Source: Hymenobacter sedentarius | GTDB lineage: Bacteria > Bacteroidota > Bacteroidia > Cytophagales > Hymenobacteraceae | DNA: 64,000 nucleotides | Assembly: GCF_001507645.1 (NCBI RefSeq) | Contig: NZ_CP013909.1 | Coordinates: forward strand, 3,472,001 to 3,536,000 | Direction of reading: 5' to 3' | Shown here: one piece after another, positions 51,620-60,181 of the stretch | Numbering within the stretch: position 1 is the first letter of the stretch | Layout of the letters: each line of letters opens with the position of its first letter | Program-made: the position numbers and the translations under genes | Notes under the pieces: generated by a model | The model's input: only the letters and a program-made list of their open reading frames with translations | What the model was told of the DNA's origin: nothing | Database searches by the model: none

Positions 51620-54028
51620 TCAACGGCTGGTAGCTACTTCAGTAGGAAGCTCCGCTCCTATTTCGGTGAGTGCCTGTAGCAGCTGCGCATTTTCATCAGT
51701 GGTGCCAACGGTGAGGCGTAGGCTGCCGGCACAGCCGGGCTGGGTGGTTCGGTTGCGCACCACGATGCCGCGCGCCCGGAGTTGGTCGTATACTGCGGTG
51801 GCATCAACGTTGAAGCGCACTAGCAGGAAGTTGGCATCCGATGGGAATACGTGCTCCACAATGGGAAGCAGCGGCAACTGCTCGGCTAGCCAGCGGCGGC
51901 TGTTCAGCAGCTCGGCTTGCATTTCGGGCAGCTGGGGAGCTGCGGCCAATGCGGCCAGGGCGTGCTGCTGGGTAGCGGCGGAAATGTTGTAGGGCGGCTT
52001 GATTTTGTTGAGGTAGGCAATCAGCTCCGGTGAGCCGTAGGCCACACCCAGGCGCAAGCCGGCCAGGCCCCACGCTTTTGAAAAGGTTTGCAGCACCACT
52101 AGGCGTGGGAATTCGGGTAGTCGTGTTGTCCAACTGGGCGACATGGCGAAGTCGGCATATGCTTCATCGACCACAACGAACCCTTTGAATGAGCGCAAAA
52201 TGGCTTCAATGGCATCTTGGGCCAACAAATTGCCGGTGGGGTTATTAGGCGAACACAGAAAGACCAGCTTGGCGCTGGAGGCGGCAAGTAGCTGGGCTGC
52301 ATTGGCGGCAAGCTGAAAATCGGGCGTGAGCGGCAGCTGCTCTACCCGCACATCATTCAGGTTGGCGGCCACTTCGTACATGCCGTAGGTGGGCGGGCAC
52401 ACCACGATGCTATCCTGCCCGGGGGTGCAGGTGAGGCGCACCAGCAAATCGATGGCTTCGTCGGAACCGTTGCCCAAGAAAATATTTTCGGGCGTAACGC
52501 CTTTCAGTTGGGCCAAATCGGCCTTAATGGCGCGTTGGTGCGGGTCGGGGTACCGGCTGAAATCATCGGGGCCCACGGAGCCCAGGCTGTTTTCATTGGC
52601 ATCCAGCATCACCGGGGCCATACCCTCAAACTCATCACGGGCCGACGAATACGGTTGCATCCGCTCGACGCTGGGCCGGATAAGCCCGGCGTAGGGATGG
52701 GCAACATCGGTTTGTGGGCCTGCGGCAACCGGCAAGGAACTAGCCATTGCCGCCAAGCGCAGCGTTACGGCCCGGGCGTGGGCAGCTAGCCCTTCGGCTT
52801 CGGCCATGGTTTCGACCACCCGGCCCAGAGACTGGAGCCCAACCGGCGAAAGCCGCTGGAAGGTGATTTTCTTAACAAACGAATCGAGCGACACTCCGCT
52901 GTACTGCCGGGCGTAGCCGCCGGTGGGCAAGGTGTGATTAGTGCCCGAGGCGTAGTCGCCCACTGCTTCGGGCGTCAAGTGGCCCAGAAAAACGGAGCCT
53001 GCATTGGTTACCTGCGTGGCCAAAGCATCGGCGTTGTCGGTAGCCAGAATGAGGTGTTCGGGGGCGTACTGGTTGGAGAAGGCCAGCATGGTGGCGGAAT
53101 CTTGCAGTAACACGGCTCGGCTGTTGACCAGCGCTTGGGCCGCGACATCGCGGCGTGGCAGCGTGGCCAGCTGCTGTTCCAGTTCAGCTTGCACCTGCGC
53201 AATTACAGCTTCCGAATCACTTAGCAGCACCACTTGGGAATCGGGCCCGTGCTCGGCTTGCGACAACAAATCAGCCGCTACAAACGCAGGGTTGGCACTG
53301 GTATCAGCAATAACGAGTACCTCGGAAGGGCCAGCAGGCATGTCGATGGCCACGCCGAATTCGGCGGCAGCCAGCTGCTTGGCTGCGGTAACGTAGCGGT
53401 TGCCGGGGCCAAAGATTTTATCCACGGCCGGCACACTGGCAGTACCCAGCGCGAGGGCGGCAATGGCCTGGGCACCGCCCACTTTTACCACCTTATCAAT
53501 TCCCAGCAATTGAGCCACGAAAAGGATAACCGGGCTCACCGAGCCATCGGCCTGCGGCGGCGTGCACACCACCACTTCCGGACAGCCGGCCAGGCGGGCC
53601 GGCACGCCCAGCATGAGCAGCGTGCTAAAAAGCGGCGCCGATCCACCCGGTACGTACAGTCCCACGCGCTGCACGGGCACGGCACGGCGCGAGCAGGCCA
53701 CACCCGGCATGGTTTCCACCCGAAGCTCGGGTTCGCGCTGGGCGATGTGGAAGGTTTCGATATTGGTTTTGGCTTGGCGGATGGCGGCCTGCAAGGCTGC
53801 TGGCACCTGGGCTACAGCTGCCGTAAATTCAGCTTCGGATACCAGCAGGTGCTGAAGCGTGGCCTTATCAAGTTCGGCTGCCAGAGCTATCAGGGCAGCA
53901 TCGCCGCGCTCGCGCACTTGGCCAAAGATTTCGCGCACGCGGGCCGCCACCTGGGGGGCTTCAGCTGCGGCGGGGCGCTGTTGCAATGCGGCCCAGCGGC
54001 TGGAATCGGGATAAGAGTAGACTTGCAT
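51620..54028 (-). CDS. hisDC: Fused histidinol dehydrogenase - histidinol-phosphate aminotransferase
   Basis: One 802-residue frame. Residues 1-427 are a full HisD: VGLYVPGGSAPLFSTLLMLG, DKIFGPGNRYVTAAKQLAA, PSEVLVIADTSANPAFVAAD, LLSQAEHGPDSQ and the catalytic-zinc region NHTLPTGGYARQYSGVS. Residues 428-802 are a full HisC: LDANENSLG, GNGSDEAIDLL, FLCSPNNPTGN, and the PLP lysine in VLQTFSKAWGLAGLRLG. HisC transaminates imidazole-acetol phosphate and HisD oxidises histidinol to histidine. The join falls at an ATG (codon 428, 52747) that looks like the old hisC start. Whether this is a true fusion or an indel over a former stop is open. Confidence 0.88.
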   Translation of the reverse strand: MQVYSYPDSSRWAALQQRPAAAEAPQVAARVREIFGQVRERGDAALIALAAELDKATLQHLLVSEAEFTAAVAQVPAALQAAIRQAKTNIETFHIAQREPELRVETMPGVACSRRAVPVQRVGLYVPGGSAPLFSTLLMLGVPARLAGCPEVVVCTPPQADGSVSPVILFVAQLLGIDKVVKVGGAQAIAALALGTASVPAVDKIFGPGNRYVTAAKQLAAAEFGVAIDMPAGPSEVLVIADTSANPAFVAADLLSQAEHGPDSQVVLLSDSEAVIAQVQAELEQQLATLPRRDVAAQALVNSRAVLLQDSATMLAFSNQYAPEHLILATDNADALATQVTNAGSVFLGHLTPEAVGDYASGTNHTLPTGGYARQYSGVSLDSFVKKITFQRLSPVGLQSLGRVVETMAEAEGLAAHARAVTLRLAAMASSLPVAAGPQTDVAHPYAGLIRPSVERMQPYSSARDEFEGMAPVMLDANENSLGSVGPDDFSRYPDPHQRAIKADLAQLKGVTPENIFLGNGSDEAIDLLVRLTCTPGQDSIVVCPPTYGMYEVAANLNDVRVEQLPLTPDFQLAANAAQLLAASSAKLVFLCSPNNPTGNLLAQDAIEAILRSFKGFVVVDEAYADFAMSPSWTTRLPEFPRLVVLQTFSKAWGLAGLRLGVAYGSPELIAYLNKIKPPYNISAATQQHALAALAAAPQLPEMQAELLNSRRWLAEQLPLLPIVEHVFPSDANFLLVRFNVDATAVYDQLRARGIVVRNRTTQPGCAGSLRLTVGTTDENAQLLQALTEIGAELPTEVATSR

Positions 54029-54037
54029 GGCGTGGGG

Positions 54038-54889
54038 CTAGGCAATCATCTTTTCGATAGGCAACACCAAAATACCCTCGGCTCCAACGGCCTTGAGTTG
54101 GCTGGTGATGTGCCAGAATTCGTCTTCCTGCACCACCGACTGAACCGAGACCCAACCGGCTTCGGCCAGCGGCGTAATGGTGGGCGACTTAATGCCGGGC
54201 AGCAACCGCCGCACTTCGTCGAGGGACGCTAGCGGAGCGTTAAGCACGATGTACTTGCTGCGCTTGGCCCGCCGCACGGCTTGCATGCGGAACCGCAACT
54301 GTTCGAGCAGCTCCGTTTGTTCCACCGATAGGTTGGGCTGGGCAATGAGTACGGCTTCGGACCGGAATACGGTTTCGACTTCGCGCAGGCCGTTGCCGAG
54401 CAAGGTGGAGCCGCTGCTAACAATGTCGCAAATGGCCTCGGCCAAACCAATGCTGGGCGCAATTTCCACGGAGCCGCTAATGGTGTGCAGGTGCGACTGC
54501 ACCCCGTTCTCGGCCAGGTAGCGGCCGAGAATGTTGGGGTAAGAGGTGGCAATGTTCTTACCCTGCAGGGCTGCTACCGAAGCGTAAGCGTCGGCGCGCG
54601 GTACGGCCAGGCTCAGGCGGCACTTGCTAAAGCCCAGCGCCTCCACCTCCAGCTCTGGATAGCCGGCTTCTACCAACACGTTCTGGCCCACAATGCCCAA
54701 ATCGGCCACACCATCCTGCACGTAGCCGGGAATGTCGTCGTCGCGCAAAAACAGAATTTCGAGCGGGAAGTTGGTCGCTTCGGTCTTGAGCTTATAAGAG
54801 CTGCTGATGAAGTTGATGCCGCATTCGCGAATGAGGGCAAGAGAATCCTCGCTTAGGCGACCGGACTTTTGGATGGCTAATCGTAGCAT
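54038..54889 (-). CDS. hisG: ATP phosphoribosyltransferase, long form
   Basis: A 283-residue protein, first enzyme of histidine synthesis: it joins ATP and PRPP. It begins LRLAIQKSGRLSEDSLALI and carries the PRPP loop in ICDIVSSGSTLLGNGLREV. Its length and C-terminal regulatory part (about 210-283, ACT-like) mark the long, histidine-inhibited form that needs no HisZ. The ATG at 54889 is the family start; the frame further up is leader DNA. The hisD-hisC gene begins 9 bp after its stop. Confidence 0.96.
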   Translation of the reverse strand: MLRLAIQKSGRLSEDSLALIRECGINFISSSYKLKTEATNFPLEILFLRDDDIPGYVQDGVADLGIVGQNVLVEAGYPELEVEALGFSKCRLSLAVPRADAYASVAALQGKNIATSYPNILGRYLAENGVQSHLHTISGSVEIAPSIGLAEAICDIVSSGSTLLGNGLREVETVFRSEAVLIAQPNLSVEQTELLEQLRFRMQAVRRAKRSKYIVLNAPLASLDEVRRLLPGIKSPTITPLAEAGWVSVQSVVQEDEFWHITSQLKAVGAEGILVLPIEKMIA

Positions 54890-54896
54890 GTAAGGT

Positions 54897-54943
54897 AAAA
54901 AAGGCGGGACGGCCAAATGCTGAGCACAAGTCCACTGCACGCC
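54897..54943 (-). terminator. Candidate attenuator terminator before hisG
   Basis: On the minus strand GGCG (54943-54940), a 6-nt bulge and GGAC (54933-54930) pair with GTCC-CGCC (54910-54903), followed at once by six T (54902-54897). It ends 7 bp before the hisG ATG. The stem has 8 bp with a bulge, so it is weaker than other terminators here; a folding program is needed to confirm it. Confidence 0.45.
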
Positions 54944-55022
54944 GACATCTGTGGCCGGCAGCAGGATTTCCCGAAAACTGAAGTAGTAAGCCCGGCGCAA
55001 ACTCACCCCGGGACGCGGCGGT

Positions 55023-55075
55023 GGAGGCGCGGGCGGCCGGTGCTAGCTTAGCACCCGGCGCACAACCCGGCCTCC
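55023..55075 (-). promoter_or_regulatory. Large stem-loop in the his leader
   Basis: The core is 7 perfect base pairs (55039-55045 with 55049-55055) around the stop codon of the leader peptide. Outer arms GGAGGC/GCCTCC (55070-55075 and 55023-55028) close a longer, imperfect stem. The outer arm begins 5 bp after the histidine codons, so a ribosome stalled there would cover it, as attenuation needs. Confidence 0.55.
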
Positions 55076-55188
55076 CACAGATGGTGGTGGCGATGGTGGG
55101 CACCTACAGCTACAACAAAGCCGGCAGCCAGGCACAAAGCCGGCGCGGCCACTGCATCGAAGCTAAACTGGAAAGCCAATTGGGTCAT
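55048..55188 (-). CDS. hisL: Histidine operon leader peptide
   Basis: Forty-six codons from ATG 55188 to TAA 55050-55048. The peptide starts MTQLAFQFSFDAV, has a hydrophobic middle and then the run HHRHHH at codons 31-36 (55098-55081), followed by LWEAGLCAGC. Five of six adjacent codons are histidine, directly upstream of a complete histidine operon and downstream of a consensus promoter, which is the mark of a ribosome-sensed attenuator. The -7 box ends 6 bp before the ATG, so this start would be nearly leaderless; GTG at codon 13 is another possible start. A stem-loop and a candidate terminator lie between it and hisG. Confidence 0.75.
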   Translation of the reverse strand: MTQLAFQFSFDAVAAPALCLAAGFVVAVGAHHRHHHLWEAGLCAGC

Positions 55189-55194
55189 TGGGCG

Positions 55195-55224
55195 CAAAGG
55201 TAAAACGGAAAGCTCAACGGCCAA
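55195..55224 (-). promoter_or_regulatory. Histidine operon promoter
   Basis: On the minus strand TTG (55224-55222), exactly 19 bp, then TACCTTTG (55202-55195). This is a full match to the Bacteroidota consensus TTG-N19-TAnnTTTG. It is the best promoter in the window and points at the leader peptide and hisG. From here to the TonB-dependent receptor stop (55395) there is no gene. Confidence 0.8.
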
Positions 55225-55394
55225 TACCGGCGGCGCGGGTTTCGTTTCGCCAATCCATACCCGCTGGCGGGGTGAAAGGTTTGCCGGCGGCCTGAAATAT
55301 TTCCCGCAATGTACATCTACGTCACCGCCTGACAGTAGAATTTCCTACCTAATTGCCTTATTCCAGCCCGCCACTAATAAGCCAAGCAAGGTGC

Positions 55395-57998
55395 CTAGAA
55401 CCGCGCGATGAGCCGCAAGTTGACTAGGCGCTGCGAGAGGTAGCTGGGCACTGAGTACGTGACCCCGTTTACATCCTGCAGGTAGCTGTAGCCAGCCACA
55501 TTATTAGCGGCCAGTACGTTGAGAATCTCCAGGCCCAGCCACAGGCTTTCGAAGCTGTAGAAATGCGCTTTGGGGGCGTCGGTGTTTTTCAGCCCAATGA
55601 CTTTGGAAAAGCCCAAATCGACCCGCTTGTAGCTGCGCTCTAAGGCATTGGTACCCCGCAAATCGGGCTGATTGGGGGGGCTGAACGGCAAGCCCGTGCC
55701 AAACACCAGGTTCACGTAACCGCGCACCGAGGGGTTGTTGGGCAAGTGGTCCTGGAAAAACACGCCCACATTCAGGCGCTGGTCCTGCGGGCGCCGGATA
55801 AATCCTTTGGGCCGGCGGCTGATTTCTTTGCCGTTGGCATCGAAGGAGCTGATGGAATCGCCGTTTACATCCTCGCGGGTGGTGAGCACGCCCAGGCTAA
55901 ACCAGGACTCGGCCCCTTTCACAAATTCGCCGCTGAGCCGGGTGTCGAAGCCGGCGGCGTAGGCCTTCGCATTGTTTTTGGCGAAGTAACGCAGCCGCAC
56001 GTTGTCCACGTCGTAGGGCACCACGTCGGTCAGGTACTTGTAGTAGGCTTCGGCCGAAAACTTGAAGGGGCGGCCGAATTGCTGGAAGCTGATTTCCTTG
56101 CCCACGATAAAGTGGTAGGACTTCTGGGCCCGCAGCTCGGGGTTGAGATAGGCCTGCTGTACGCCGAGATGAATGGTCTGCTGGTCGCGCAATTCGCGGT
56201 AGAAGGGCGGTTGGTAATACACGCCCACCGCCGCCTTAAACGAGCGATTGGGGTGGCTGCGGCTGATTTGGGAGTACTGCACCCGCGGGCTGATGACGAG
56301 CTGGCCGTTCGTAGTCCAGTAGTGGGCGCGGGCGCCGTAGGTGAGCGTGCGCAGCGAATCCAGCGACCAGGTGTCCTGCACAAAGCCCTGGCTGCGGGTG
56401 CTGAGCAGGCTCAAATCGGAGCGCAGGCGCAGGCGGCGGGTATCGGGCACAAAATCGGCCGAGTCGGCAAAGCTGTATTCGTCGAGCGTGTCCTCGATTT
56501 TTTCCCGCCCGATTTTGGCGCCCCAGCGCACGGTGTGCGCGCCGTTGGGCGTCCAGCGGCCGCGGGTTTCGGCTGTGTATATCTGAGCCGTGAGGTGGTT
56601 GCGGGAGTGCTTGAACTGCGAGCCGATGTTGCGCTCCCGTACGGTCTGATTGAAATCGGGCGAGGTCGGGTCGCGGTTGATGTCGGCAAACCTATAGGCC
56701 GCTTCCACGTCCCGGTATTCAAATTCGCGCGAAATCAGAGCCGAGCCCAGCAGCTCCATTTGCAAGTTGGCCGAAAAGTCATGCTTGAGGTTGAACCCGC
56801 TTTGGTAAGTATCAAACTGCATCCGCTCGCGCCCGTCGTAGGCAATGAACACCCGCGTAAACTGGTTCGTACCCGTAGAGAAAGTAGCCTGGCCGGTTTC
56901 GGGCGAGAAGCGGTAATCGTTGTACGCTACGACACCTAGCAGACCAAGCGTAGTGCGCTGCATGTCGTCCTTCTTGCCCAGCCCAATATTTACAAACGCC
57001 TGCGCATCGTAAAACGTGGGGTTGTACCCGCCCTGCGCCTGCTTGAGTGAGCGCAGCACATACTGTGCATTTTTGTAACGCACCCCGGCCAGATAGCTTA
57101 CTCGACCGTTGGCCGAACGAGCTTCGGCGTGGGCTGCGCCGCCCACCAGGCTGGCCGTAAGGGAAGCCGCAAACTTCTCCGGCGTTTTGTAATCAATGCT
57201 CAGCACCGAGGCAAGCTTGTCGCCATACTTGGGCTGCCAGCCCCCGCTGCTGAACTCCACCTGCTTCACCATATCGGGGTTGATGAAGCTCAGGCCCTCC
57301 TGCTGCGCCGAGGTAACCAGAAATGGCCGGTATATCTCGAACCCGTTGACGTACACCAGGTTTTCGTCGTAGTTGCCGCCACGCACGTTGTAGGTGCTGC
57401 TCAGCTCGTTGTTGGAAATAACGCCGGGCAGGGTCTTGAGAATGGCGTTGAAATCGCCGAAGGCCGATGGGATTTCCTTCGCAGTGCGCGGGTCGATGTG
57501 GGTGATGCTCACCTGCTCGCGGGTATCGGCTTGGTCGGAGCGGCCCGTCACTTTTACGCCGCTCAGCGCGCGTACGTCGAGGCGCATGGTCAGGCGCAGC
57601 TGTTCACTTGCATCGGCTGGTAGCTTCAATGGCACCCGTAGCGGCAGATAGCCCAAGCGGCGCACCAGCAAGATGGCGGTTTGGCCAGGTGCCGGCACGC
57701 GTACCTGCAGCGAAAAGTCCCCTTCCGCCGTGGTATTGGTCCCGCCGGGCTGGCCCTCTACTCCCACCGCGGCCAGCTCCAAAGGCTGCCCGTTGGCATC
57801 GCGCAAGGTGCCGGTTATCGTGACGTAGCCCGCGGCCGGGGCCTGAGCCGGGCTAGGCTGCGGGTTCTGAGCCAAGAGGCCCGCCGGCGCTAGCAGCGTG
57901 AGCACCAAGCCACACGCTACCGCCTGCGCCAGGCGGCAGTTGGCATTCTCCCGTAATAGCGGTTGTCCTGGCGTAATGGGTTGTTTCACGATGCTCAA
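55395..57998 (-). CDS. TonB-dependent receptor with carboxypeptidase-like regulatory domain
   Basis: A protein of about 867 residues with a signal peptide (about 1-44, ending LLAQ). A CarboxypepD-reg-like domain follows (about 57-140, TITGTLRDANGQPLELAAV), then a plug (about 160-270, FGDFNAILKTLPGVISNNEL and NVRGGNYDENLVYVNG) and a 22-strand-type barrel ending RLVNLRLIARF. It should import a bound substrate across the outer membrane using ExbBD-TonB energy. There is no SusD partner, so a polysaccharide role is not indicated. The start may be TTG 57998 or GTG 57989. Confidence 0.9.
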   Translation of the reverse strand: MSIVKQPITPGQPLLRENANCRLAQAVACGLVLTLLAPAGLLAQNPQPSPAQAPAAGYVTITGTLRDANGQPLELAAVGVEGQPGGTNTTAEGDFSLQVRVPAPGQTAILLVRRLGYLPLRVPLKLPADASEQLRLTMRLDVRALSGVKVTGRSDQADTREQVSITHIDPRTAKEIPSAFGDFNAILKTLPGVISNNELSSTYNVRGGNYDENLVYVNGFEIYRPFLVTSAQQEGLSFINPDMVKQVEFSSGGWQPKYGDKLASVLSIDYKTPEKFAASLTASLVGGAAHAEARSANGRVSYLAGVRYKNAQYVLRSLKQAQGGYNPTFYDAQAFVNIGLGKKDDMQRTTLGLLGVVAYNDYRFSPETGQATFSTGTNQFTRVFIAYDGRERMQFDTYQSGFNLKHDFSANLQMELLGSALISREFEYRDVEAAYRFADINRDPTSPDFNQTVRERNIGSQFKHSRNHLTAQIYTAETRGRWTPNGAHTVRWGAKIGREKIEDTLDEYSFADSADFVPDTRRLRLRSDLSLLSTRSQGFVQDTWSLDSLRTLTYGARAHYWTTNGQLVISPRVQYSQISRSHPNRSFKAAVGVYYQPPFYRELRDQQTIHLGVQQAYLNPELRAQKSYHFIVGKEISFQQFGRPFKFSAEAYYKYLTDVVPYDVDNVRLRYFAKNNAKAYAAGFDTRLSGEFVKGAESWFSLGVLTTREDVNGDSISSFDANGKEISRRPKGFIRRPQDQRLNVGVFFQDHLPNNPSVRGYVNLVFGTGLPFSPPNQPDLRGTNALERSYKRVDLGFSKVIGLKNTDAPKAHFYSFESLWLGLEILNVLAANNVAGYSYLQDVNGVTYSVPSYLSQRLVNLRLIARF

Positions 57999-58018
57999 TT
58001 AACGTGCGGCGGTGGCAG

Positions 58019-58738
58019 CTATTGCCTCTGGCTGACCACTTCGTCGGCCGAGTCCTGCCCCAGGCCGGCCAGATGGTCGCGCATGCGGGCCAGCGTAGCC
58101 ACCGGGCCTTCGGGGGCACTAAATACGAAATTCCCGGCCACCAGCACGTCGGCCCCGGCCTCCACAAGCGGGCCGGCATTGGCCAGGCTCACGCCGCCGT
58201 CAATCTCAATCAGCGCATCCGAGCCCGTATCAATGAGCAGCTCCTTGAGCATGGCTACCTTCTTGAGGGTATTCGGAATAAACGCTTGGCCCCCAAATCC
58301 CGGATTTACCGACATGATGAGCACCACATCGAGCTCGGTGGCAATGTCTTCGAGCAGCGCCACCGGCGTGTGCGGGTTCAGGGCCACGCCAGCCTTGCAG
58401 CCCAACTGCTTAATCTGCTGCACCACGCGGTGCAGGTGGGTGCAGGCTTCGTAGTGCACCGTGATGTTGGTAGCACCGGCATCGCGGAAGGCCGCCAGGT
58501 AATGCTGGGGCTCTTCTATCATCAAATGCACGTCCAGGGGTTGCTTGGCGTAGCGGGCCACGGCCTGCAGCACCGGCAAGCCAAAGGAGATGTTGGGCAC
58601 GAAGCGGCCGTCCATCACATCAAAATGCAGCCAGTCGGCTGCGCTGGTAGCTAGCCGCTCGGTTTCGGCTTGGAGGTTGGCTAAATCAGCGGCCAGAAAC
58701 GACGGGGCCAACAGCGGGGCACGGCGAGTTAAGTTCAT
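58019..58738 (-). CDS. rpe: Ribulose-phosphate 3-epimerase
   Basis: A 239-residue (beta/alpha)8 barrel. It has LLAPSFLAADLANL at the start, the metal/catalytic sites HFDVMDGRFVPNISFG, VHLMIEEP, VLIMSVNPGFGGQAF and LIEIDGGV. It interconverts ribulose 5-phosphate and xylulose 5-phosphate in the pentose phosphate pathway. The TonB-dependent receptor gene follows 20 bp downstream, probably in the same transcript. Confidence 0.96.
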   Translation of the reverse strand: MNLTRRAPLLAPSFLAADLANLQAETERLATSAADWLHFDVMDGRFVPNISFGLPVLQAVARYAKQPLDVHLMIEEPQHYLAAFRDAGATNITVHYEACTHLHRVVQQIKQLGCKAGVALNPHTPVALLEDIATELDVVLIMSVNPGFGGQAFIPNTLKKVAMLKELLIDTGSDALIEIDGGVSLANAGPLVEAGADVLVAGNFVFSAPEGPVATLARMRDHLAGLGQDSADEVVSQRQ

Positions 58739-58798
58739 GGGGGCGAAGATACAGCGGCCGGGCGCTAGCCCGGTGCGCCCCAGTCAACCCCAAGGCTC

Positions 58799-58806
58799 TA
58801 CTTTTG
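58799..58806 (+). promoter_or_regulatory. Candidate -7 promoter element (TAnnTTTG)
   Basis: TACTTTTG lies 73 bp before the TrpF-like gene, in the divergent region with rpe. No TTG is found at 19-20 bp upstream. Confidence 0.5.
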
Positions 58807-58879
58807 CAGGTACTAAGCGCGCCCGGTTCATTTCGTTTCATCGCGCCAGAATTCCCCTTCGCCTCACCGTTCGTTTCCC

Positions 58880-59476
58880 GTGCCCCACCTCGTTCCCCTC
58901 CTCATTCGCGGCATTAATAACCTGTCCGATGCCCGCTACTGCGCCGGCATGGGCGCCGACAAACTCACTTTTATCCTCGACCCGGCCCTGCCCGGCCACC
59001 TCGATACCAAAACCGTGAAGGAGCTCGCCGGCTGGATTGCCGGGGTTGAACTCATAGGTGAATTTGACCAACTCAGTGCGCCAGAAATCAACGCCATATC
59101 CGCCGAATGTGCGCTGGATGCCGTGCTCCTGCGCCGCCCCCGCACCGCTACGGAGCTGGCCGAAATTGCGCCGCCGGTGTACGTTGAGCTGACCTTTGAG
59201 ACGGCTGCTCAGCCTGAAGATTTTTCGGCGGCTCCTGTAGGCTTTGTGCTCGAACTGCCCGAGGTAATTCCCGTGGAAGGCTTGGATACGTTGCGCCAGG
59301 CCTGCGACCGGAGTCCGCTTTGGTTAGGCCCTGGGCTCGACCCCGAACGGGCACACTACCTGGCCACGCACCTGCGGTTAGCCGGCCTTTCTTTCCCTTC
59401 GGGTGATGAGGTGAAGCCGGGGCTGCGGGATTTTGACCAGCTCGAAGCCGTCTTCGAAGCCCTCGAAAACGACTAA
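58880..59476 (+). CDS. TrpF-like beta/alpha-barrel protein lacking the catalytic cysteine
   Basis: A 198-residue protein starting with GTG 58880. The start LIRGINNLSDARYCAGMGA resembles the KICGITNxEDAxxAxxxGAD start of phosphoribosylanthranilate isomerase. The end EVKPGLRDFDQLEAVFEAL resembles the ESSPGxKDxxKIxxF end. The cysteine that acts as general base in TrpF (in KICG) is replaced by arginine. It is therefore probably not an active TrpF, but a related barrel of unknown role. No trp genes are near. It converges with trmB and overlaps it by 4 bp at the stops. Confidence 0.65.
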   Translation: MPHLVPLLIRGINNLSDARYCAGMGADKLTFILDPALPGHLDTKTVKELAGWIAGVELIGEFDQLSAPEINAISAECALDAVLLRRPRTATELAEIAPPVYVELTFETAAQPEDFSAAPVGFVLELPEVIPVEGLDTLRQACDRSPLWLGPGLDPERAHYLATHLRLAGLSFPSGDEVKPGLRDFDQLEAVFEALEND

Positions 59477-60138
59477 GTCAGCCGGAACTGCACGTACTTA
59501 ATGGGCACTCCCACGGCCCGGTACTTGCCTTCAAAGTTGGTTTGGATGGCCTGCGCTTCGGTGAATTCCGGGCCGGTTTCGGCGTAGAGGTCGCGCGTGA
59601 ACCGTTCTACCCGGGCACCGGACCGCGCTGCCAGCGTTTCAAGTGTAAACTCGAAAAGACCCTCATTATCAGTCTTGAGGTGCAGTAAGCCGCCGGGAGT
59701 TAACAATTGTTCGTAGAGCGCCAGGAAGCGCGGCGAGGTGAGGCGGCGCTTAATATCGCGGTCCCGGGGCCGCGGGTCGGGAAACGTAATCCAGATTTCA
59801 TCCAGCTCGCCGGCCCCAAATTGAGCTGCCAAGGCTTCGGCGCGCATGCGCACGAAGCCCACGTTGGTCAGGCCCATTTCGGCGGCGCGGGTGCTGCCCC
59901 GCCAGATTCGCTCGCCCTTGATGTCAAGACCCAGAAAATTGCGGCCTGGGTGGCGCTGGGCCAAACCCACGGTGTACTCGCCCTTGCCGCAGCCCACTTC
60001 CAGGGTCAGCGGGTGGGGCGCCTGGAAAAAGTCGGTGCGCCAACGGCCGCCAAGCTGCTCGTATTCGGGCTTTCCCTGCTCAATAATATCCGGACGGGTG
60101 GCGTTGTCGTTGAAACGGTGCAGTTTGACGCGAGGCAA
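59473..60138 (-). CDS. trmB: tRNA (guanine-N7-)-methyltransferase
   Basis: A 221-residue protein. The S-adenosylmethionine site is LEVGCGKGEYTVGLAQRHPG, followed by LGLDIKGERIWRG, and the family motif ITFPDPRPRDRDIKRRL. It methylates G46 in the variable loop of tRNA. The start is TTG 60138, giving MPRVKLHRFNDN; the frame further upstream overlaps folC and adds unrelated residues. It lies 43 bp after folC on the same strand. Confidence 0.93.
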   Translation of the reverse strand: MPRVKLHRFNDNATRPDIIEQGKPEYEQLGGRWRTDFFQAPHPLTLEVGCGKGEYTVGLAQRHPGRNFLGLDIKGERIWRGSTRAAEMGLTNVGFVRMRAEALAAQFGAGELDEIWITFPDPRPRDRDIKRRLTSPRFLALYEQLLTPGGLLHLKTDNEGLFEFTLETLAARSGARVERFTRDLYAETGPEFTEAQAIQTNFEGKYRAVGVPIKYVQFRLT

Positions 60139-60181
60139 ATCGGTATTCTGTAAAAATGAAGGAAAAAGGAAATTGACTTGG

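Noticed and set aside
55746..56939. Plus-strand ORF (397 codons) opposite the TonB-dependent receptor
   Set aside because: Shadow of the receptor barrel; no recognisable motif.
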